Notes: generated by a model not told the origin, from the letters alone. Positions 20,382-32,830 are shown, counted from the first letter of the stretch. The stretch: DNA of 64,000 nucleotides from Xanthostigma xanthostigma (GCA_963575645.1 OY754470.1:28502501-28566500); one strand, 5' to 3'. Numbers and translations are program-made.

Positions 20382-22724
20382 ACAGGGATGGCCTGCAAGG
20401 TCAAACTACTTTTCAAATTTTTTTATACTAAATTTAGAATAGTTTTAGTCAATACACAATATGTAGAAGCCATTGATAGACTGCTTATATACATTTTAAC
20501 AATATGACGTCACAACTGTCAAAAACAATTTTAGTGCGTTTACGGTCACGTGATTTTTTTTAATATTTTATCAATTTTAAATTGCTTATAATTAATTTAA
20601 AAAAAGTTTTTTGAAAGTTTTTCGCATCGATTATCAATATTATTTATATTAAAGTTTTAAAATACAATAAAAAAATCGATAATTATTTTTTTTTCAAAAG
20701 CCTAATTCTCAGTTTGCACAAGGCGGCAAAATACCATTCGTGTTGACGAGGTCGGAATCGTATTTTCCCGGGTTGACGTTGTAGTCACATACATTTTCCT
20801 TAACATACGCAACTTTGTGGCATTAGTGTTAAATATGGCGTTTTACATTTTTACTACCACTATGTAGGGAAGAAAAGCAGTTATTTTATAGAGAATCTGT
20901 GCAAAAAAATAGATTGACTTCTATTCTAAAGAAAACACTTCATTAACATTAAAGTGAAACATGCTCACGTCATGCTTCTAAGTTTATGTAGTAAATAGTA
21001 ATAAATTTACATATATAACTATCTAACCTATAAGTCTGTTTGTCTGTCTGCTGCTTAATCAAAGGCTGCCAACGCTAAATTTATTCAGTTCAGCAAGTAT
21101 AGTTAATATAGGTGTATTTATTTTAACAGGTAAACAGTGGTGGAATGTAGGAACTACGTCTAATTACCAATAGCTAACTTTAACAAAACGCTCATAATTA
21201 TAAATCAATAACAAACTACTGACTAATATATACCGTTGCTTGAAAGATTTGATTTGACTTGATTAGCTACTTGTAGAAGAGGTTTTGTTTATATTATTAA
21301 TATATCTAATATTACATAGTGAAGCTCTAAGATATTTTGTCGTAGTTTTTGCTCATGAGAATAACTCTTGAACGTTTATTACTTTATGATTAGATCATAT
21401 AAGCTTAGATAACTTAAAAAAAATGTTGATTATAATGCCTACGTTCTAACGTACTTTTCGCCATAAAAACTAATAGACACACGTTCAAAGTTTACAGTGA
21501 TGTACCGTCGTATGAAAATACTAGTTTGCGGATATTTACTTTTTTACTAAAGGGTACATTTAATTTGGTGCACATGTTCAATAGATAATAATATTACAAC
21601 TAAGAAAAAAATATTGTTTTAAGGCCCGCGGGCCTAATCCGGCCCGTTACGATGTTAAAGTGGGCCCGCGGCATAAATGAAAAATTGTTCAAGCAGTGTG
21701 CCGAGAATGCGGCGTAGTAAATATAAAGCAATAAAAGTCCATCACACTGAATATTGAGTAAAAAGTATATTGTAGGTATTCATTTTTTTACATGATAATA
21801 AAAATGTTAATTAATTACAAATTTTTAATTTTATTTAGAATTTATTCCAATTGAGGCAAATAAGTATTTATTATTTTTATTTTCAACTTTGTTAAATTTA
21901 ACATTTTTTAATTAGGTAAATAATTCTTTATGGATGGTAAGAATTAGATATTTAGAGGTATATTACTAATTCATACTTATCTTCACCACAAGAATAATAA
22001 TCTTCACTATACATGCTTAATTAAGACGAAATATTTTCTAAAAAAATATTTAACGTTAATTTCAGATTTATTGAATTATTTGATACATCGTTTCACATAA
22101 GAGTTACTTCCCCTTGTTGGTTACTGTAAGATTAATTTATTAGTGTATAGAGCTCAGTTTCCTGAATCTTTTCATCTAAAAAACGTAAAATCTGCCAAAT
22201 ATGCACATAAGAGCTATTACAGAACCAACGGCGATAAACTGTTTTATTGAAAACTCTGTCTACACCTTTTTAAATGATTCGATTAAAATTAAATTTATTT
22301 CGTTAACTCGTAAACTGTGGATCGTGGCTTTATTGAAATTAGATTAGCATACAAAAATGCAATTAAGTTCAATTGACAGAAGTCTAATTGAACTCTTTCC
22401 TTTTGAACTTTTATCCGTCATCGGTATTAATTATTAACGACTTAAAAACACGAATCTTGAATAAAAAATGTAGATAGAAAGGTCGAGTTAATATTCCGGT
22501 TAGATTTTCTAAATTCCCCATACAAGCCATGAATTTTACTTTAATTGGGTTTGTAGTAACAAATGAAAAAATAGTATTACGTTTTTTTCTAATCCAAATT
22601 GAAATTGACACAATATACCTTCGTGTGTATGGAGATTTCTTAAAAAATAAAAGGGGGTAATGGTCATTTTCCGCCCATCAGACACTCGAAAAAAAAGTTT
22701 CGGTTTCCGACTATTATTAAATGT
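20382..22724. other. No gene recognised; hAT-like fragment near 21620
   Basis: Mostly featureless AT-rich sequence. At 21622-21675 the block GGCCCGCGGGCCTAATCC and GTGGGCCCGCGG resembles the subterminal GC repeats of hAT MITEs but no termini are seen. A TATGACGTCACAACTGTC word lies near 20503. Confidence 0.4.
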
Positions 22725-23105
22725 ATTTGTATAATATTTAAAGATCGGTATTTTTTATTATATGAATTTTACGCCATAAATAGTAACGTAGATTATAAAA
22801 ATTATTTCCGAAAAATCGAGTATTTAGCCCTTTTTGTACATTTTTCTCGTGTTTTTAATCCTTGAATTTTTTTTCACGAAGCGTTCCATGAACCAAAATA
22901 AAATAGTACTCACACTTATATTGTGTTGAATCATTGTGAATCGAAGTTAATCGATTCATGGGATAATAATAATTCAAAGATTAGAAAAAGGACAAAAATC
23001 TACAAAAAGGGCTAAACACTCGCTTATTTAGAAAAAATTTCTATAACTTACTTTATTATTTATGACGTAAATTTCCAATAATAAAAAATACACAATTAAA
23101 TACAA
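22725..23105. mobile_element. Foldback element, about 380 bp
   Basis: The left block TTTACGCCATAAATAGTAAC and TATTTAGCCCTTTTTGTA is inverted on the right as TACAAAAAGGGCTAAACAC and TTATTTATGACGTAAATTTC. The centre lies near 22910-22960, where GAATCATTGTGAATCGA sits. The SINE at 23126 inserted at its right-hand edge. Confidence 0.65.
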
Positions 23106-23116
23106 CAGCTACAGTA

Positions 23117-23125
<9 letters not shown>

Positions 23126-23161
<36 letters not shown>

Positions 23162-23560
23162 GTTTAATGTCCGTTTCTCGACTTTATGTCATAACAGACA
23201 CCATTCGCACTATTACTATTTTTTTTCTATCACACTTCCCGTTTTTTTCTACAATTTTTAGACTTCAACTTAATTAATAGCAATGGGCGAATGAAGGATT
23301 TTTTAGGAAATTAGGATAAGGTAGACAAATTTTGAGGAGTTTGACAGGTAATCGGCCTTGGTCTTAAATAAGGAACCATCTCGATATTTATCTGAAATTA
23401 TTGAGGGAAGCCATGGAAAACTTTAACAAGATGGCCGGTACAGTAATTATCGTTTCTCGGCGAGAAGCAGCAGGAAAAATTCTTAGCCACATCTGCCCCT
23501 GCCGGGATTCAAACTCGGTACCTCCCGAATGCGAGTCTAGTGCTCTCACCGCTCGATAGA
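23126..23560 (-). mobile_element. tRNA-derived SINE with 16-bp target duplications
   Basis: On the minus strand the element begins TCTATCGAGCGGTGAGAGCA, which contains an A-box-like segment, and then GAGTTTGAATCCCGG, a B-box-like segment. A non-tRNA body follows, and the 3' end is CGAGAAACGGACATTAAACG plus (ATT)n. The direct repeat TACAGTAATATAATAA lies at 23110-23125 and 23561-23576, an exact 16-bp target duplication expected of LINE-mediated insertion. The 3' segment is shared with 12346-12480. The element is essentially full length. Confidence 0.85.
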
Positions 23561-23576
23561 TACAGTAATATAATAA

Positions 23577-25049
23577 ACATATATACCGAATGGCGGTTTA
23601 AAACCCGAACTTCCTTTGATTTCGTAAGGGAAGGGATTTCGAAAAACAGTTTCAGACAAAAGTACCTCCGGTTAACATAGGAAGCCACAATTTTTTTTGT
23701 TTTTTTCTACTGAATCACCGAATGTCATCGATTACATAAATAAAATGACGCCAAAATATCAATCACAGCGAATACTTTTACATCAATATGTGGTGTCAGA
23801 GTTTATCCTGCGGCAAACCCTTGGTTGCTCCAATTTTATTTTTTTTCCTGTTTTGTTATGTCATAGATTGTATAAATTAAATTATCGTCAAAAAATAGTT
23901 CTCAACGAGCGCTCTCCTATGAAAAGTGTGTTGTTAAAAATGGCAAGTTTGTATTGTTTCTGGTGTAAAAAAATTATAATCATTAATGTAGATATAGATT
24001 ACCTCGTTTTTTTACTGCTACAATTGCTAAAACAAAACATTGTGAAATGCAAATACAAATCTGACAAATGACATGGCATGTATGAAAATTATAGTGTTAT
24101 AATTGCTCTTTGTTTCTGCCTTAATGAGAAATTAAAATATTCATTTTTTTATTGTTGAAACAGATATTCGTTCTTACAGAGACGTGTTTATAAAATCCTG
24201 TAAAATATATAGAACTTTATTTTATTAATAAGGCTTAAACTCTTTTTTTCTATTATTTATACGACAAGCTAAAAGTCACGAATTATATAAAAAAAATAGA
24301 AAAAGCATTTTTTAGCCCTATTTTCATCTCTAAATTAAAATTAGAAATATTGGTGATAGAGTTCAGGGAGATAGGATTTTTTTGTGGAAGATTTCCTACT
24401 CTTTCAGAATCTTTTTTGTAATTTCACGTATCTACAATCGTTTTTGAGATATTTGCAAAAAAACAAACTCCTCTTTTTTCTTTTACTAAAATATTTATAA
24501 CTTTTGTAATTTTTTTATTTTCTTGAATCACTAGAACTGCTGTAGAGTGGTGTACTCACTTTTTGAAAAAGGTGAAGAATGAAAGAAGAGATACGATTTG
24601 TGAAATTATTAAAATTAGAGATCTTTAAGCACATTCTTTCTTTTCAATCGAACATCTAGTATATTCACAAGACATTACTAATATATAATCGTGAAATTAT
24701 ATCGTTCACAGTACCGTTACGACAAATTTATTTGAAGGAAAAAACGTATGCGAAATTAAAATTCCAAAAAAAGTAGCTTATATGGTAATTGTGGGTAAGG
24801 TGATAATATATGTGGGTGTGTTCATATATGTTCACGATATGTAGTGTGACATTTGCAGTGGGACGACGGCGACGGAGGCATTAGACGGTGAAGTGACGGT
24901 GACGGTGATAGGTCACGTCTGTTTGCCGCACGTCGTGTCCCTTGACCTGACACTGCCGACACCTGATGCAGCATTCTGTATGTACATATTATGTAACTCG
25001 TCATACGTAGAATTTAACGGATGCACGACAAAACCTCTGCGGAAAACTC
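23577..25049. other. No gene recognised; GC-rich patch 24845-24975
   Basis: A 124-residue frame at 23697-24071 has no recognisable domain and no good start. The patch near 24850-24970 contains ACGGTGACGGTGATAGG and a TCGTGTCCCTTGACC block, compositionally unlike its surroundings. It could be a fragment of coding sequence but no match is recognised. Confidence 0.3.
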
Positions 25050-25235
25050 TAAGGCCTAGTTTATATGAGAGGCGTTCAACGCGCGTTTACAATTTCTATA
25101 CAATTGTATATAACTGTTTACATGATAACGCGCGTTGGTGGCGCGTTGAACGCGCGTTATCATGTAAACAGTTATATACAATTGTATAGAAATTGTAAAC
25201 GCGCGTTGAACGCTCTTCATGTGTGCTAGGCCTTA
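25050..25235. mobile_element. 186-bp palindromic MITE, TAAGGCCTAG ends
   Basis: The left arm from TAAGGCCTAGTTTATATGAG through GTTCAACGCGCGTTTAC and TTATACAATTG-like words to ATAACGCGCGTT is mirrored by the right arm ending CTAGGCCTTA. The loop is only about 12 bp (GGTGGCGCGTTG). Repeated CGCGCGTT words sit on both sides of the centre. Arms are nearly identical, so it is probably young. The RNA would form one long hairpin. Confidence 0.85.
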
Positions 25236-25998
25236 ATGCTAAATTGTGAAGTCAATTGACGATTTTGTTTTCATAATACCGTGCAAAAATGGTTCTAAAA
25301 TAGTTATTAATACTATTGTGAAAGTTCACGTCTATCGCTGCCTAAGGTAAAAACTAGTTCTTGCATGATGTGAAAAAGCTGCAATTGCAAATATGCTTAG
25401 GTAGTTGACAAAAGTATTATAACAAAACTGTTCTAGTTCGTGGTGGAAAATATCTATGTATATACAATGGTGAAACGTTAACACAACAAATGAACTAACA
25501 AACGAAAAGTACTTCTTTATAACGTAACAGAAACAAAACAACAATTCTAACTGATAAAATAAAAGAATAAGCAATTAACAACCCAAAAAAAATGCTTATC
25601 TCAAACATTTTATTTTTAGACTAACTAAATTTTTATATTTTTGATATAGGCCTTATAGAATATTTTTTAGAGCTCTTTTAAAACATTGTATTATTTTTTG
25701 GCACAAAATGGCAGCGTGGTAAGCATGTCTATCAGACGCGTTGCAGTTGCGATGTACAATTTGTGGGCGTAATTACAGCCTAGAGGGTGAATGTGGAACA
25801 ACCATTCAAAAAATATCTTTTTAATAACATTCATAATTGGTAGTTAAACCTATAAAATATATAAAAAAATTCAATAAAACGTATTTTATTTGAAGTTTCA
25901 AAAACATTTTTCATTTTTCGCATAAAATGTTGACCTATAAACATTTATTTATAAAATTTATAACAATAATTTACCAAAAAGTAGGTTCAACTACGAAT
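25236..25998. other. No gene recognised
   Basis: AT-rich, no repeat partner noticed. The open frame at 25332-25574 on the minus strand shows no domain. Confidence 0.35.
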
Positions 25999-26215
25999 AA
26001 AATATAGTTTAAAAAAAACTAAAAAACACGCTTTATATCGGACTAAAAAGTAAAAAATAATTGTTTTAAAATAAGCTTAAAAAGCGTGGGGCGCTTTGTT
26101 CCACATTTTCGTACATCGAGCGCCCAACGCTTTTTAAGCTTATTTTAAAACAATTATTTTTTACTTTTTAGTCCGATATAAAGCGTGTTTTTTAGTTTTT
26201 TTTAAACTATATTTT
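25999..26215. repeat. Palindrome with 87-bp near-identical arms
   Basis: AAAATATAGTTTAAAAAAAA through CACGCTTTATATCGGAC to AAGCTTAAAAAGCGT is inverted from ACGCTTTTTAAGCTT to AAACTATATTTT. The 40-bp loop has a small GGGCGCT/AGCGCCC inverted repeat near its edges. Arm identity is close to complete, which is striking in a region where other repeats are decayed. Confidence 0.85.
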
Positions 26216-26232
26216 ATTTTTCACTTTTTAGT

Positions 26233-26790
26233 GAGGATCTATAAAAGAATTTATTAATCCTGGGGGTCCTAATAAGGATAATGGGAAACTGTTATCAAAT
26301 TATTGCATTGTCATCGGTCCTTGATACGTATGCAAAGTTTCAAATTAATCAGACTTCGGTAAATTGGTGAAAATTATGCTCAAAGATTCCGTTACGGACA
26401 TACATACATAGTTACAACCCAAACTAATATAAAGCGTTTAATAATAAGGATAATGGGAAACTGTTATCAAATTATTGCATTGTCATCGGTCCTTGATACG
26501 TATGCAAAGTTTCAAATTAATCAGACTTCGGGAAATTGGTGAAAATAAAGCGTTTACTACAGAGGATCTATAAAAGAATTTATTAATCCTGGGGGTCCTA
26601 ATAAGGATAATGGGAAACTGTTATCAAATTATTGCATTGTCATCGGTCCTTGATACGTATGCAAAGTTTCAAATTAATCAGACTTCGGGAAATTGGTGAA
26701 AATTATGCTCAAAGATTCCGTTACGGTAGTTAGTTACATACATACATACATAGTTAGTTACAACCCAAGCTAATATAAAGCGTTTAATAA
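26233..26790. repeat. Three near-identical direct repeats (units at 26271, 26443, 26600)
   Basis: A block starting AATAAGGATAATGGGAAACT and ending in TTCGGGAAATTGGTGAAAAT occurs three times with almost no divergence. Copies one and three also share the upstream GAGGATCTATAAAAGAATTT, and AATATAAAGCGTTTA ends two of the units. Linkers contain CATACATACATA microsatellites. The pattern fits recent partial tandem duplication of a transposon 3' end. Confidence 0.85.
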
Positions 26791-27747
26791 AAGTTAATAA
26801 TTTTTATATCTGGTAAAAATTTCAGCCCAAAATCTTAAATAGTTTTTGAGATATTACGCCCACAAACAATGCTATAATAAACGCGTTTTAAAAAAAATCA
26901 GGTTTGATAGTGAACAAAGTAATCATCAAACTAATATCCTCGAATATCATTTTGAAATTTTGTGGGCTTATTGTACATAAGATTTTGAACATTTTGAAGT
27001 AAAAAATTTTTTTTCAAACTGTTACACTAGGTGCCCTCCAATAAAGGACAGCCATGTTTCAATTTTCGTTACGTTCTCGATGGTAGCAAACTGTTAGTAA
27101 ATTAAAAGTTTCAGTTACAACTTGCGTGGCGATCACGCAACCATCTTTCTTTTTAATAAAAATGATTGTCTGTAGTTTCTCACTTTCCCGTCTAATTGAA
27201 TTTGCCATAAATAGTCGGAATGCCCACAATATACGAGCGAACATTCAGTATACACGAAAAGTAAGGATAGCATGTGTTAGATAGCAACCGTACTATAAAG
27301 CTAGCATAGCTCTGCTGTTTATCTTCCTCTCTTTCTCTGCCAATGCCATTGTCTCTTTTCACTTATATATCTCCACAGTACACGTACACGCTTTATGACA
27401 CCTGTTAGCTGTATTACATAAAATACATGTGTGTAACGACTGATGTTTCGTTTATCAGGCATTTCTTTCGGAAATAGATGTTAGGCTATTTTTTTTTTTT
27501 CTGTAGCAATAACTGAGTTCCTGGTAAAGATGTCATTGTTTACACAATTACCGTAAGCATAGTATATTCTTATTCAATTCTAAATTTGCTATCAGAAACA
27601 TCATAAGTATTTTTGTTTTTGCTGTTTAAACTTTAGAAGTATACATGCATTTATTTTTTCAAATATCAACATGTATTTTTTACATTTTTGAAGTCTCCAT
27701 TTTTTTCTCTATACGTTCAAATAAAATTGTTGTAAAAGTACAAGATC
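26791..27747. other. No gene recognised
   Basis: No coding signature or internal repeat. The frame at 27059-27244 on the minus strand is unrecognised. Confidence 0.35.
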
Positions 27748-28228
27748 CCGATTTGGCTCGATCTACATCCATCGAGTTTTATAATGAAACATAATGTAGG
27801 TACCTATTATATAATGTATTAATAAAGAAAAAATTATTTGGTTGCCATTCAATTTCTTGGCACAGCTATTTTTAATAAAACTTTAAAATTGTTAATTTTA
27901 TTATTTCTGAATTAAATAAAATTACCAATCAAGAGTATAACATTTATATAAAATGCCAAAGTTTGGTTGATATAGGTAGATATAGGCACCTTCGAATTAG
28001 TATTTTGCAGTTATAGGGTTTTCTATATTTCCATATATGAAAATTTATAGATAATTTTATTGCGAACACGTGGAACATATTATATGTAGGTAACCATGGC
28101 AACGAATAACATAGCTGTGCCAAGAAATTGAATGTCAACCAAATCAATGTTTTTTTATTAATACATTATATTATCAAAATTCAAATTTTATTAGAAAACT
28201 CGATGGATGAAGATCGAGCCAAATCGGT
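27748..28228. mobile_element. Foldback/TIR element with embedded family A scrap
   Basis: The left block CCCGATTTGGCTCGATC plus CATCGAGTTTTATAA and GCCATTCAATTTCTTGGCAC is inverted in the right block GTGCCAAGAAATTGAATG, AACTCGATGGATGA and GATCGAGCCAAATCGG. Inside, at about 28060-28108, lies GTAGGTAACCATGGCAACGA, a word specific to family A, so a family A piece was trapped here. Confidence 0.7.
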
Positions 28229-28966
28229 ATTTTAGACTATAAGATTAACGTTACCGATTTATTAATATTAATCAAACAGCAATTATTATTATTATTTGAA
28301 CATGTGTAGAGTGATGAGGTCTTGCCTAGGGCACCAAAAAAGCCAGTTACGGCCCTGTACATATAAATCATTTTTTTTTCTTTAAAATCATAAAATATTT
28401 TTTTTTAAGATTCCGTATATAACTTTCGTTACGAATATTATTTTTTCTACTTGACCCTACCAATAATTTAATTTAAGTTAAACTTCAAAGCTTTACTATA
28501 TTTATGAAAGAATGTTATGGTAAAAAGAATAATTATATACAGCACAAAAGAAGTGAATGGGTTAAGTGAACATAGAGTTAGCATAAGTACTTACTTTATA
28601 TAATATATAAAAGAATCTCCAATATAAGCAAAAGTTTATTCAAGCTTCAAATCTCGTTCGCTCGTTTCCCATTAGGCTGACTTGCATTGCTAATGAACCA
28701 CTTGAAAACCGTCGAAGAAAACTGAGGCTGGTTGAGAAAGGAACAAAGAGAACAAACGGCGCGTAACCCGAATATTCGTCGTCCTTGTCTGATCGCAATG
28801 TATAGTGGTTTGGTGGTTTCTATTAACCTTAAAAGACTGGAGACACATTTGACACGCAATAAATGGAACTTATTGCTATAGACAAATTATTTAAGCATTA
28901 AAAAAGAGTAAATTTTATCTGGTGCGTTTTTGATGTGAAAACGTCTATACGCTCGTTAAGTACAAT
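28229..28966. other. No gene; hAT-like scrap 28306-28362
   Basis: GAGTGATGAGGTCTTGCC to AGTTACGGCCCTG resembles 43220-43284 (GTGATGAGATCTCGCCCAGG to GTTCGGCCCTG). Both look like one end of a hAT-type element. The rest, including the GC-richer 28640-28860, is unassigned. Confidence 0.4.
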
Positions 28967-30230
28967 GTGTAACAATTATGATTATTTTATTCAACATATA
29001 TTTATTAAATATATTTATTAAGTAAGTTTGTAACAAATATTATTTAATTCAACATATTTATTAACGTAAGTTTGTAACATGAATATTATTTAATTCAACA
29101 CATTTATTAATTTATGTTTTTTTAACAAAAACACTACCTACTTTCTAGTTCATATGCTCCGCTGCCATATTGCCTCTGTTTCTTCACATGACCACCAGGG
29201 AGCACCAGTGGCGGCGTGGCTTTTTAAGACGTGGTGTTACAAATGAACTTCCTTGTGTTACTAAATAGGTACCTTTAGATTTCAATCGCTAATAACTACG
29301 AAACTAATAATGCGTTAATAACGGCTTACACCAGGGCAACTCTTTACGAGTGCATCGCGCACGATTTTTTTTGTCTGTGACGTCATCGCACGAGTGTAGG
29401 CGCATGCATTAGCTTCGTGTAAAATTTAAAATTAAGGTAGCGTGGAAATGCGTTTAGCTAGGACGTTGAATCGGGTGTCACTTTAAAGCTTTAAAAATGA
29501 ATTTTAAATGAGAGAACTATCTAATTACTTACTTTTTTATTAAAAAGAAAATTATTTATATTTTAAGATCTCTCATAAAATCATTTTAAAAGTTGTAGTA
29601 GCAAATACAACATTAAGTTTATAACATGTAAATCCGCATAAAACAAAGATAAAATTTGGTTGACTTTCCATTAATTATTATTCAAATACTTTAAGCAGGG
29701 TATTAATACTTTCATCATGAATTAGACAATATAGTGTTTACTAGTTTGCAAACTGTTGGTTTTAACTCTTATATCAATGGGGGTTAACATTTGCATAGCT
29801 GCTGAAATTTTAGAATTAAGTAAACAATGCAATCGCTGATACTCAAAAGCCCGATGCGTATTTTCTTCAACGGCACGGTAAAAAATAACGACGATATTTG
29901 ACAATTATAACTATGCAATTTTTATTGTCTACTTAGGTCTCAGATCACATCCATGTTCAGGGCAAATAAGTTATATCATCTCTTAAAATTTAAACACACA
30001 ATTAAAGAAACTATTCAGGGTCATTTGGTTTAAAAAATAACGCTGTGCACCGGTCAGTGACTAAATATTTTTACGTAATTTTATTTTTTTTTTAAATTAT
30101 ATCGTGAGATAAGTTTTTTTGTAAAAATCAGATCAAATTCACTTTGTAACCAACATTTTGTCCTAAATTAGAATTTAAAAACAATAGATTATTGTTGCGT
30201 ACTCCCTGTTGGGACGACTATGGACTCTGT

Positions 30231-30400
30231 AGAATCTTCTAGCAACAACAACAATGGAAAACAGGTAACCAGAAAACCCGACCTTTTTAGAAATGCCTGG
30301 AGAAGGCAATGCATGTAAAAAGGTGAAGATGCTTCTAAAACATTCTACAGGCGTGGGACGAAGCTATAAAATGCGAGCGGAGTGGTAGGTCAGTCAGTCA
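30231..30400 (+). promoter_or_regulatory. Candidate RNA polymerase II promoter with heat-shock-like elements
   Basis: CTATAAAAT at 30364-30372 is a strong TATA box. TCAGTC at 30390-30395 is a good arthropod initiator, placed about 27 bases downstream of the TATA box. Upstream, AGAATCTTCTAG (30231-30242) and GAAGATGCTTCTAAAACATTC (from 30325) contain alternating GAA/TTC pentamers like heat-shock factor sites. No gene follows, so it may be the promoter of a solo LTR or other retroelement. This is inferred from motif spacing only. Confidence 0.35.
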
Positions 30401-32399
30401 GTTCCTGTATTGTAAATATTTTGTGTACATAATTAGCGACAAGATTACTATTGTTTTACAAGTACAAGTATGTAATGGGTCACTTGATATTGTTTGATAC
30501 ATGCAAGTACAGCAGGTATTTTGTAGAGAGCAGGACAAAATAGTGTCTAGATCGTATTCTTAGTGCCAGCAAATTTTTAGTCACACGAGTAGTTACGTAT
30601 TACGCACGAGATAAATACAGTATTTTTTGCACGTGTTTCCTATGAAATAGCTGATTTTTACTTTAAAATTTGATAATTCACTTTTGAACAAACGTTACAG
30701 TAATCTATTAAAGAATTGGTATAATGCGGCCGCTTTTATTACACTTTACCGTACCAGTGCGTAATAGGTCACTTTACATTCCTGTATACATGAATATAAA
30801 GCAGCTACTTTTGTGGGGAATAGTGCAAAAACAATTATAAACACGTTGAAGTGAGTTTAGTCTATGTAAATTAGATGTATTTTAAGCGCGTTAAGGAAAA
30901 ATACGTCTATCATCGAATAAATGTGAAACGAACCTTAACAAAGTAGTCAAGCATAACAAGAAAGAGAAGTTTTAAGCTTGGATTTTCCTCCAATTAAAAT
31001 CGGAATTAAAAATACTTCTACGCAGTCCACGTGTTTATAAAAAGAACAACCTGAATTTATCGATTCAAAGAATTGACAGTGGAATGAGAAATTTGTTTTT
31101 AATTGTATTTTTCGAACACGAAAATACCTACTATTCGGCTTTACTGAGGTAGATTTGCGGCACTAATGTATTCCAACTTACCTACTCGTAGATATTTTCA
31201 AAATGATCGTTTTCTTATGCAAAATGTCCTAAATGTAGTAGCATCGATGATTCTAAAATCTAAAGGCATATTTCTTTCTAAATAACTAAGTACTACTTAT
31301 AAAAGATCCTTGTGTTTTGTTATACAAATATATGCCTAAATATTTCATTGTTTTAAACATAACGATTAATTTATATTTTATCTCTTAAATCTGTTATTGT
31401 AAAAATTGCAAAAAACTTACAGGTTACAAAAATTAAAGAATTTTTTATATCTCCTGATTTTTCATACAAAGTCTCGTTTACAAGATATGACACAAAGATA
31501 TATATTTTTAATGGAATCCTTATTAGTTGTTTAACAAATCTATAAATCTTCTTTTTTGGAACATAAAAGTACCTTTTGATAAATTTCATATAATACTGAA
31601 TATAGACGAACTTTTACCAAAATAATTATTTTGGATTACCCTCTTGACAATAAATTGGTTTCTTGCTGTTCATAATATATATTTTGTAATGTATATTTTA
31701 TCACTTAATTCGGCTGTTTGAAAAACATGAAAACTTTAAATTTCAAGTTATAAAAATTAAAGAACTTTACATATTGAATGTTTTTCTTTATTTTTGTTTA
31801 AAAGAAATAGCATGAAAATATTTTTTTAATATTCAAATTAAGATTATTTTTCTGAAAAAAAAAGTTTATTTTCATTAATCTCAAAATATTGAAAATAGCC
31901 GAGATATATATTTATTTTAGGTATCCCGGTTTACCTAGCGTTGAAGTCGCTCATGTCATATAGATTTCAATGGTAATTTGTATTTTGTTACATAATATTT
32001 CGGCTGTTATGAAAAACATGGAAAATTTACTGCCTACAAAAATTAAATATATTTGTATAAGATATTTTTGGTAATAATCAATATTTTTCATATAATTCGG
32101 CGTGTACAGGATTTGGCAGACAACTATGTTTTTTAAATAAAATTTTTTGTTTCATAATCGAGCAAACCGTGTTTTTTTTAAACAAAAAAGCTTGTCAGAT
32201 TGACGATTTTCAATTATTTCAACTAACCTTTTTATTAGTATTCTTGTTGTGCCTTAATTTCCTGTTATTTTTTATAAAAAAACTCAAAAATTTATGAATT
32301 ACGAAATTTATATTAATATTGCCAATAGCCAATACCTTTCATATATAAATCTGTGTAACTACTTTCTGGCTTTTCTGAACAAATAAATCCTATGGTGTA

Positions 32400-32515
32400 A
32401 CTCGAACACATAAAAGCCATATACGGAACCCAGCGTCACAGCACGCTTAGAACCCAGCAGCAAATTCTAGCAAGGAATTAAGTGGCAAGACTAGCCTCGT
32501 GTGCAGTGACTAATA
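32400..32515. mobile_element. Decayed GGCCGCTG-family MITE end
   Basis: CTAGCAAGGAATTAAGTGGC followed by TAGCCTCGTGTGCAGTGAC parallels CTAGCAAGGAATCTAGCGGG and CCAGCCTCGTGTGCAGCGGC at the end of the copy at 15350. ACACATAAAAGC upstream is also shared. Only one end is preserved. Confidence 0.5.
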
Positions 32516-32830
32516 TTCAGTTTTAATCGCGTGATAAAAAGCTATAAAAGCAATATAAAAAATCAAGCATTAAACTTTTTTTAGTTTGGACCTATCTCAG
32601 AGCACAGACGTCTTAAAAACACGTCTTAAAAAGCCACGCGGCCACTGGTGTACCCTGGTGGTCATGTGGAGACACAGAGTCAAGATGGCAGCGGAGTGTA
32701 TGAACTAGGAAGTAGTGTTCATGTTAAAAAACTTAAATTAATACATGTGTTGAATTAAATAATATTCATGTTACAAACTTACGTTAACAATTACCTATGT
32801 TGAATAAAATAATAATAATTGTTACGCTAT

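Larger units (their letters stand above)
28967..32826. mobile_element. Long inverted arms 3.3 kb apart (possible foldback transposon)
   Basis: The left arm 28967-29250 runs from GTGTAACAATTATGATTATT to GGCGGCGTGGCTTTTTAAGA. The right arm 32606-32826 carries the inverse from CTTAAAAAGCCACGCGGCCA to AATAATTGTTAC. Shared blocks include CATGTGGAGACACAG-like and AGATGGCAGCGGAG. The left arm holds three degenerate ~50-bp tandem copies of AAGTTTGTAACA-ATTCAACA sequence. The region between shows no open frame of note. It may be one large non-autonomous transposon or two copies of a repeat that happen to face each other. Confidence 0.5.

Noticed and set aside
23697..24071. 124-codon frame
   Set aside because: AT-rich codons, no recognised domain, start embedded in a T run; likely chance.
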